In this document: one piece after another, positions 59,973 to 64,000 of the stretch
Numbering within the stretch: position 1 is the first letter of the stretch
Layout of the letters: the number at the start of each line of letters is the position of its first letter
DNA from: Candidatus Roizmanbacteria bacterium
GTDB lineage: Bacteria > Patescibacteriota > Microgenomatia > UBA1406 > GWC2-37-13
Length of the DNA stretch: 64,000 nucleotides
Direction of reading: 5' to 3'
Assembly (NCBI GenBank): GCA_012798265.1
Contig: JAAZNM010000001.1
Location: forward strand, 124,001-188,000
The notes under the pieces: model-generated
What the model saw: only the letters and a program-made list of their open reading frames with translations
Told to the model about the DNA's origin: nothing
Database searches by the model: none
Program-made: the position numbers and the translations under genes

Positions 59973-61841
59973 TTAGTTCCTTTTGAAAAGTTGGAAAAAA
60001 GCTTCCTTCGGTATCTCTACTTTCCCTATCATCTTAAGCTTCTTTTTTCCTTCTTTTTGTTTTTCCAACAGTTTTCGTTTACGCCCGACGTCACCGGCGC
60101 CGATCACCTTACCGCTTTTGATAAGGACGTCTTTCCGGAAAGGAGCTATCCGTTCTGAGGCGATTATCTTTCCCTTGAACTGGGCTTGGATCTTGACTTC
60201 GTACTGCTGGCGGGGGATTATCTCTCTTAGTTTCTTGGTGATCATTATGGACTTTTCCGTGGCCCGACTCTTGACGACCGTCTCGGAAAACTCTTCGACC
60301 GGGTCACCGTTAAGCAGTATAACCAGTTTATCGGCTTCGGCCGCCTGGTAACGGAGAAACTCCCAGTCCAAAGAAGCGTACCCGGAACTGACGCTTTTTA
60401 ACGTATCGTAAAAATCCGAGACCATTTCCGACATCGGCATCTCATAAACAAGGGTAATTTGGCTTTTGTTATCCATCGTCAAAAATTTACCGCGGAAATT
60501 TTCGCAAAGCTGCATCACCGCCCCCAGATACTCGTTGGGAGTGACGATGAGGAGTTTGACATAAGGCTCGAAATACTGGCCGTTTTCCTGCCTGAACTCG
60601 ACCTGTGGCGGCGTCAAAACCAGGCTCAGATTAAACTCCCGTTCCAGTCGCTCGCGAACAACATCGGCATGGAGCAAACCGAGGAAACCCACTCTGAATC
60701 CGGCCCCGAGCGCTTGACTGTAAATCGATTTAAACTCAAGGGACGAATCGTTCAAATACAGCTTATCAAGCGCCTTTTTCAAGCTGAGATAGTCGTTAGT
60801 ATCGGTCGTGAACATCGACGCAAAGACCATCGGCTTTACTTTTTTGTACCCGGACAAAGGCGGTGACAACCCTTTTTCGTCGATGATCGTATCACCCACC
60901 TGTACCTGATGGATGTCCTTGAGGTTGGTGACCACATAGCCAATTTCACCGGAATCAAGACGATCCTTCGGCTGCAGTTCAGGTGAAAAAATACCCACCT
61001 CAATAATCTCAAAAACCTTATCCGTCTGCGCCAGTTTTACCTTCAAGCCTTTTTTCAACTGGCCGCAAAAATTGCGGACAAAGGCTATTACTCCCCGATG
61101 CTGATCGTAATACGAATCAAAGATCAAAGACTGCGTCAAAGCCGTTATTTGTTTCAAACTCCCTGAATCTTGATTTGAACTGTTATTTGCGTTTTGGGAT
61201 TTGTGATTTTGTAAAGGTGCCGGTATTTTCTCGATCACCGCCTGCAGGATTTCTTCCACTCCCTTGCCGGTTTTTGCCGATATCAGATGAACTTCTTTTT
61301 CGTCTATTCCCAAAAAATCGGTCAGCTGTTTTTTTGTTTTTTCGATCTCGGCTCCAGGCATATCGATCTTATTGACCGCCGGAATAATCACCAGGTTTTT
61401 GTCTATGGCTTTGTAGGCGTTGGCGATCGTCTGCGCCTGGACACCCTGAGTGGCGTCAACTAAAAGGATTGCACCCTCGACGCATGATAAAGTCCGGTCG
61501 ACCTCGTAGGAAAAATCCACATGCCCCGGAGTATCGATCAAATTCAGAGTATATTCCGGACTTAAAGTTTCAAGTCTCAAGTTGCAAGTTGCAAGTTGTT
61601 TTGAATTTTCTGGATTTGAACTGTTATTTTCAATTTGGGATTTGTGATTTACATACTGCATCCTTACCGGCGCCAACTTTATCGTTATTCCTCTTTCCCT
61701 TGAAATGGGGTTTCTGTCAAGATACTGGGTTTCATGGCTGCCGCTTTTTAAAATACCGGTTATCTCGAGCAGGCGGTCGGCCAAGGTCGACTTGCCGTGA
61801 TCGATGTGGGCAATGATGGCAAAGTTACGAATAAGATTCAT
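59973..61841 (-). CDS. lepA: Elongation factor 4 (LepA) with two repeat-derived insertions
   Basis: A translational GTPase with AHIDHGKSTLADRLL, DTPGHVDFSYEV, NKIDMPGAE and the LepA-specific C-terminus (SRKRKLLEKQKEGKK-like). At 622 residues it is about 25 longer than usual. The excess is in two Asn/Ser/Gln-rich stretches: residues about 63-95, between switch I and the DTPGH motif, and about 210-234, just before domain 2. Both contain NHKSQ..NNSSN and are encoded by related DNA repeats. The rest is well conserved, so the protein is probably functional with these loops. Confidence 0.95.
   Translation of the reverse strand: MNLIRNFAIIAHIDHGKSTLADRLLEITGILKSGSHETQYLDRNPISRERGITIKLAPVRMQYVNHKSQIENNSSNPENSKQLATCNLRLETLSPEYTLNLIDTPGHVDFSYEVDRTLSCVEGAILLVDATQGVQAQTIANAYKAIDKNLVIIPAVNKIDMPGAEIEKTKKQLTDFLGIDEKEVHLISAKTGKGVEEILQAVIEKIPAPLQNHKSQNANNSSNQDSGSLKQITALTQSLIFDSYYDQHRGVIAFVRNFCGQLKKGLKVKLAQTDKVFEIIEVGIFSPELQPKDRLDSGEIGYVVTNLKDIHQVQVGDTIIDEKGLSPPLSGYKKVKPMVFASMFTTDTNDYLSLKKALDKLYLNDSSLEFKSIYSQALGAGFRVGFLGLLHADVVRERLEREFNLSLVLTPPQVEFRQENGQYFEPYVKLLIVTPNEYLGAVMQLCENFRGKFLTMDNKSQITLVYEMPMSEMVSDFYDTLKSVSSGYASLDWEFLRYQAAEADKLVILLNGDPVEEFSETVVKSRATEKSIMITKKLREIIPRQQYEVKIQAQFKGKIIASERIAPFRKDVLIKSGKVIGAGDVGRKRKLLEKQKEGKKKLKMIGKVEIPKEAFFQLFKRN
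61171..61209. repeat. Repeat inside lepA, copy 1
   Basis: This 39-bp stretch matches 61612-61650 at 35 of 39 positions, including TTTGAACTGTTATTT and TTGGGATTTGTGATTT. It is translated in frame as part of the second LepA insertion. Confidence 0.85.
61612..61650. repeat. Repeat inside lepA, copy 2
   Basis: Partner of 61171-61209, in the same orientation and the same reading frame. Upstream on the plus strand (61571-61600) is a tandem CAAGT/GTTGCAA text of the type seen in intergenic AT-rich repeats. Confidence 0.85.
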
Positions 61842-61851
61842 AATGCAAAAT

Positions 61852-61954
61852 AATTTAGAGTTTTAAATTTTTAATCAACTTGGCGACCTCGTAGGTCGAC
61901 CTGCGAGGTCGCCGATAATAATTGGTTTAAAATTGAAAATTTGAAATTAAAATT
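61852..61954. repeat. 103-bp direct repeat, left of pyk
   Basis: It is identical to 63406-63508 over 103 bases. Inside it is the 32-bp GC-rich palindrome (61882-61913), flanked by AT-rich text that includes AAATTTTTAATCAACTT. That AT-rich motif also occurs alone at about 59957. Confidence 0.9.
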
Positions 61955-61956
61955 CT

Positions 61957-63393
61957 TTATACAGTCACCAACTTCAAAGTCGAGGTTCCTCCTTCTACTG
62001 TCCAATAATCTCCGTGAAGGACAATCAGCAGATCTCCTTTTTTGACCAAACCGCCGTCTTTGAGCGATTCGACCGCCTTGACTATCTGTTCCCTGGTAAC
62101 CTCTGATTTTTTGCCGATTTTCTGGTCGGCAATGGCCGTCACTCCATAGTTTATGATCAAACTTTTTCCTACCGACTCATGAGGAGTAAAGGCAAATATC
62201 GGCACAAGTGGCCGATACCGGGAAAGCAAGCGGGCCGTATTGCCGGTATGGGTAAATACCAAAAAACCGGACACCTGTTTCTGGCGCTGCCTGTAGAGAA
62301 AATACAGCTCATAGGCGGTATCGCAAAGGATCGAAGCCTGATCTTCCAGATTGAAATTGAATCGTTTCCGGCTGTCGACCAGGTTTTTTTTCTCGTTGAA
62401 GATAACCGTGTTTCTCATCACGTTTACCGTCTGAACCGGATACTGGCCCGTAGCCGTCTCTCCCGAAAGCATCACCGCATCGGTCAAATCATAGGTGGCA
62501 TTAGCCACGTCCGAGACCTCGGCTCGAGTGGGGTAGGGATTGCCGACCATCGACTGGAGCATTTGGGTTGCCGTGATTACCGGAGTCCCTTTCTCTATGC
62601 ATTTTTTTATGATGATTTTTTGGAAATAAGGGACCTTTTCATAAGGCAGCTCAACCCCCAGATCTCCCCGGGCAACCATGATTCCGTCGGTTTCCTTGAT
62701 TATTTCGTCAAGATGATTAAGGGCTTTTTCCGTTTCTATTTTGGCTATTACTTTGGCTTTTAACCTGTATTTGGCCATCTCGCGGCGAAGATTGACTATA
62801 TCTTTTTCCGTCCTGACGAAAGAAAGAGCCACATAATCGACTTCGTTCATATGAACAAGTTTGAGTCCTTCGAAATCTTTTTCGACCAGAGCCGGCAGGG
62901 AAAAATCGGCTCCGACGATATTTAAGTTTTTGTGATTTTTTAATACTCCGTCGTTCTGACAACGGACAAATGTTTGTCCGTCTTCCCTTTCTATATTAAA
63001 GGCAAGACTGCCGTCGTCGGCCAGTATCCTTTGGCCACTTTTAAGTTCGGGTATAATCTGGGGATGAGATATGGAAAAGCCCGGATCTTCGTTACCCTTG
63101 ATAAAAACCTCGCTGCCGAAGATAAGGCGCTGGTCTTTTTCGATCTTGATTGCCTCGACCGGCATATTGACCCGCAGCTCCGGTCCTTGAAGGTCGATTA
63201 AAGTTCCGATGTTACGATTCATGTTTTTGGCGATCTCATTTACCCGTCTTATCCGCTCGTCATGCCAGTCCACCGTATTGTGTTTGAAGTTGAAACGGAA
63301 TATGTCGACGCCGGAATCAATCAGTTTTTTAATCGTCTCAGGCGAGTCGCAAGCCGGTCCGATCGTCGCCACGATCTTTGTAAGTTTATTCAT
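61957..63393 (-). CDS. pyk: Pyruvate kinase
   Basis: Last step of glycolysis, PEP and ADP to pyruvate and ATP. The 478-residue protein has KIVATIGPACDSPETIKKLI, LIDLQGPELRVN, KAKVIAKIETEKAL (catalytic Lys and Glu), GIMVARGDLGVELPYEKVP and TATQMLQSMVGNPYPTRAEV. The usual RLNFSHG reads RFNFKHN. The whole gene sits between two identical 103-bp repeats, and it is next to a phosphoglycerate mutase gene. Confidence 0.96.
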   Translation of the reverse strand: MNKLTKIVATIGPACDSPETIKKLIDSGVDIFRFNFKHNTVDWHDERIRRVNEIAKNMNRNIGTLIDLQGPELRVNMPVEAIKIEKDQRLIFGSEVFIKGNEDPGFSISHPQIIPELKSGQRILADDGSLAFNIEREDGQTFVRCQNDGVLKNHKNLNIVGADFSLPALVEKDFEGLKLVHMNEVDYVALSFVRTEKDIVNLRREMAKYRLKAKVIAKIETEKALNHLDEIIKETDGIMVARGDLGVELPYEKVPYFQKIIIKKCIEKGTPVITATQMLQSMVGNPYPTRAEVSDVANATYDLTDAVMLSGETATGQYPVQTVNVMRNTVIFNEKKNLVDSRKRFNFNLEDQASILCDTAYELYFLYRQRQKQVSGFLVFTHTGNTARLLSRYRPLVPIFAFTPHESVGKSLIINYGVTAIADQKIGKKSEVTREQIVKAVESLKDGGLVKKGDLLIVLHGDYWTVEGGTSTLKLVTV

Positions 63394-63405
63394 AAATTAA
63401 TTTTA

Positions 63406-63508
63406 AATTTAGAGTTTTAAATTTTTAATCAACTTGGCGACCTCGTAGGTCGACCTGCGAGGTCGCCGATAATAATTGGTTTAAAATTGAAAATTTGAAA
63501 TTAAAATT
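63406..63508. repeat. 103-bp direct repeat, right of pyk
   Basis: Identical partner of 61852-61954; its palindrome is at 63436-63467. It fills the gap between the apgM stop and the pyk start. Confidence 0.9.
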
Positions 63509-64000
63509 AATTCCCGTACAGTTTTGTATCTCCCCTCAGGTTTATCAGCATATCCATCAAATCCTCAGCTCCTTCCATATGTCCGATGCCGCCGGACTGA
63601 CATGACCGTTCGCCGAAGCTTTTGACCCTGTCGGTCCTCACGCCGAAACCGGCGATCAGTATCGGCAGTTCGTCAGCGGTATGGATTTTAAGATCTGAGG
63701 CGGTGCTATGATCGCCGGTCACCGCCAGGATTATCTCCCTTTTTTCGACTAGGGGAATAAGGGGAAACAATGCCTTATCGGCGCGGGTGATAAAATCCCT
63801 TTTTTCCAAAGCTTTACCGTCTTCGGCCAAACTGTCGGTTGCTTTTATATGGACGAACACGAAGTCATAAACCTTGACCATCTCGATAGCCTTGTTTATC
63901 TTTCCAACGACATTGGTGTTGGCCTTACCGTTGGCTCCTTCGACATCGATTATCTCCATGCCGACGATCTTGGCGATCCCTTTATAAAGTCCGGCGCCGG
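63507..64000 (-). CDS. apgM: 2,3-bisphosphoglycerate-independent phosphoglycerate mutase, archaeal type (partial)
   Basis: The C-terminal 164 residues are in the window and the 5' part is cut by the right edge; the frame stays open above an internal ATG at 63959. FVFVHIKATDSLAEDGK, LAVTGDHSTASDLKIHT and SCQSGGIGHMEGAEDLMDML match the archaeal-type iPGM of the alkaline phosphatase superfamily, with metal-binding Asp/His residues. With pyk it covers two steps of lower glycolysis. Confidence 0.92.
   Translation of the reverse strand, partial: GAGLYKGIAKIVGMEIIDVEGANGKANTNVVGKINKAIEMVKVYDFVFVHIKATDSLAEDGKALEKRDFITRADKALFPLIPLVEKREIILAVTGDHSTASDLKIHTADELPILIAGFGVRTDRVKSFGERSCQSGGIGHMEGAEDLMDMLINLRGDTKLYGN

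Overview
The window looks like a chromosomal segment of a small-genome bacterium of the Candidate Phyla Radiation (Patescibacteria), most likely the Microgenomates side. This is inference from gene content and style, not from a marker-gene search. The supporting signs are tightly packed genes, a very short EF-Ts, an rpsB-tsf-frr-rseP cluster lacking pyrH/uppS/dxr, single-domain or stripped-down housekeeping proteins, and many large secreted or membrane proteins of unknown role. TGA is used as a normal stop (for example at 21268-21270 and 27691-27693), so the UGA=Gly code of Gracilibacteria/Absconditabacteria does not apply. No rRNA, CRISPR array, transposase or phage gene is visible; there is one tRNA.

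Layout. 1-8704: a truncated tandem ATP-grasp ligase, a membrane-anchored double-AAA+ Clp-like ATPase, a fusion of a DNPH1-like nucleotide hydrolase with dTMP kinase, galU and two surface proteins. 8747-17558: translation and replication genes (rpsB, tsf, frr, rseP with an embedded LysM domain, proS, rpsU, a degenerate ybeY, dnaX, ybaB), interrupted by two CMP-kinase-like genes and a TrpR/YerC-like regulator with palindromic sites. 17563-22560: prs, recR, RNase J, a SufT-like protein, tRNA-Pro(CGG). 22725-27690: argG fused to an MGS-like regulatory domain, an amidohydrolase, then pyrD-pyrE-pyrF. 27691-37917 (minus strand): a compact eleven-gene aromatic amino acid operon. 38000-49504: GH39-like enzyme, cysS, Mur ligase, membrane proteins, rpsF-ssb-rpsR, a C-terminal processing protease, hisS. 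49568-56961: a short RF1-like factor, rpmE, rplJ-rplL, gyrB, ppa, gyrA. 56975-64000: folD, miaA, glf, lepA, pyk, apgM.

The most striking item is upstream of the aromatic operon. A good sigma70-type promoter (37927-37955, minus strand) is followed almost at once by a 24-codon leader ORF (37843-37917) containing a Phe-Tyr-Phe-Tyr-Phe-Tyr run. It is followed by four mutually complementary GC-rich segments, the last pair forming a perfect hairpin with six T residues just before the first structural gene. This is the layout of a classical ribosome-mediated transcription attenuator. The operon makes Phe and Tyr (DAHP synthase through a fused prephenate dehydrogenase/dehydratase plus aminotransferase) and contains no Trp genes, matching the leader codons.

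Two genome-wide habits also stand out. Many genes have a -10 box 6-10 nt before the start codon and no Shine-Dalgarno sequence, which implies leaderless or nearly leaderless mRNAs. In contrast rpsU, rplL and pyrE carry clear Shine-Dalgarno sequences. Short mobile-looking repeats are scattered about: a GC-rich palindrome family, AT-rich intergenic repeats, two related inserts that are translated in frame inside lepA, and a 103-bp identical direct repeat on both sides of pyk.
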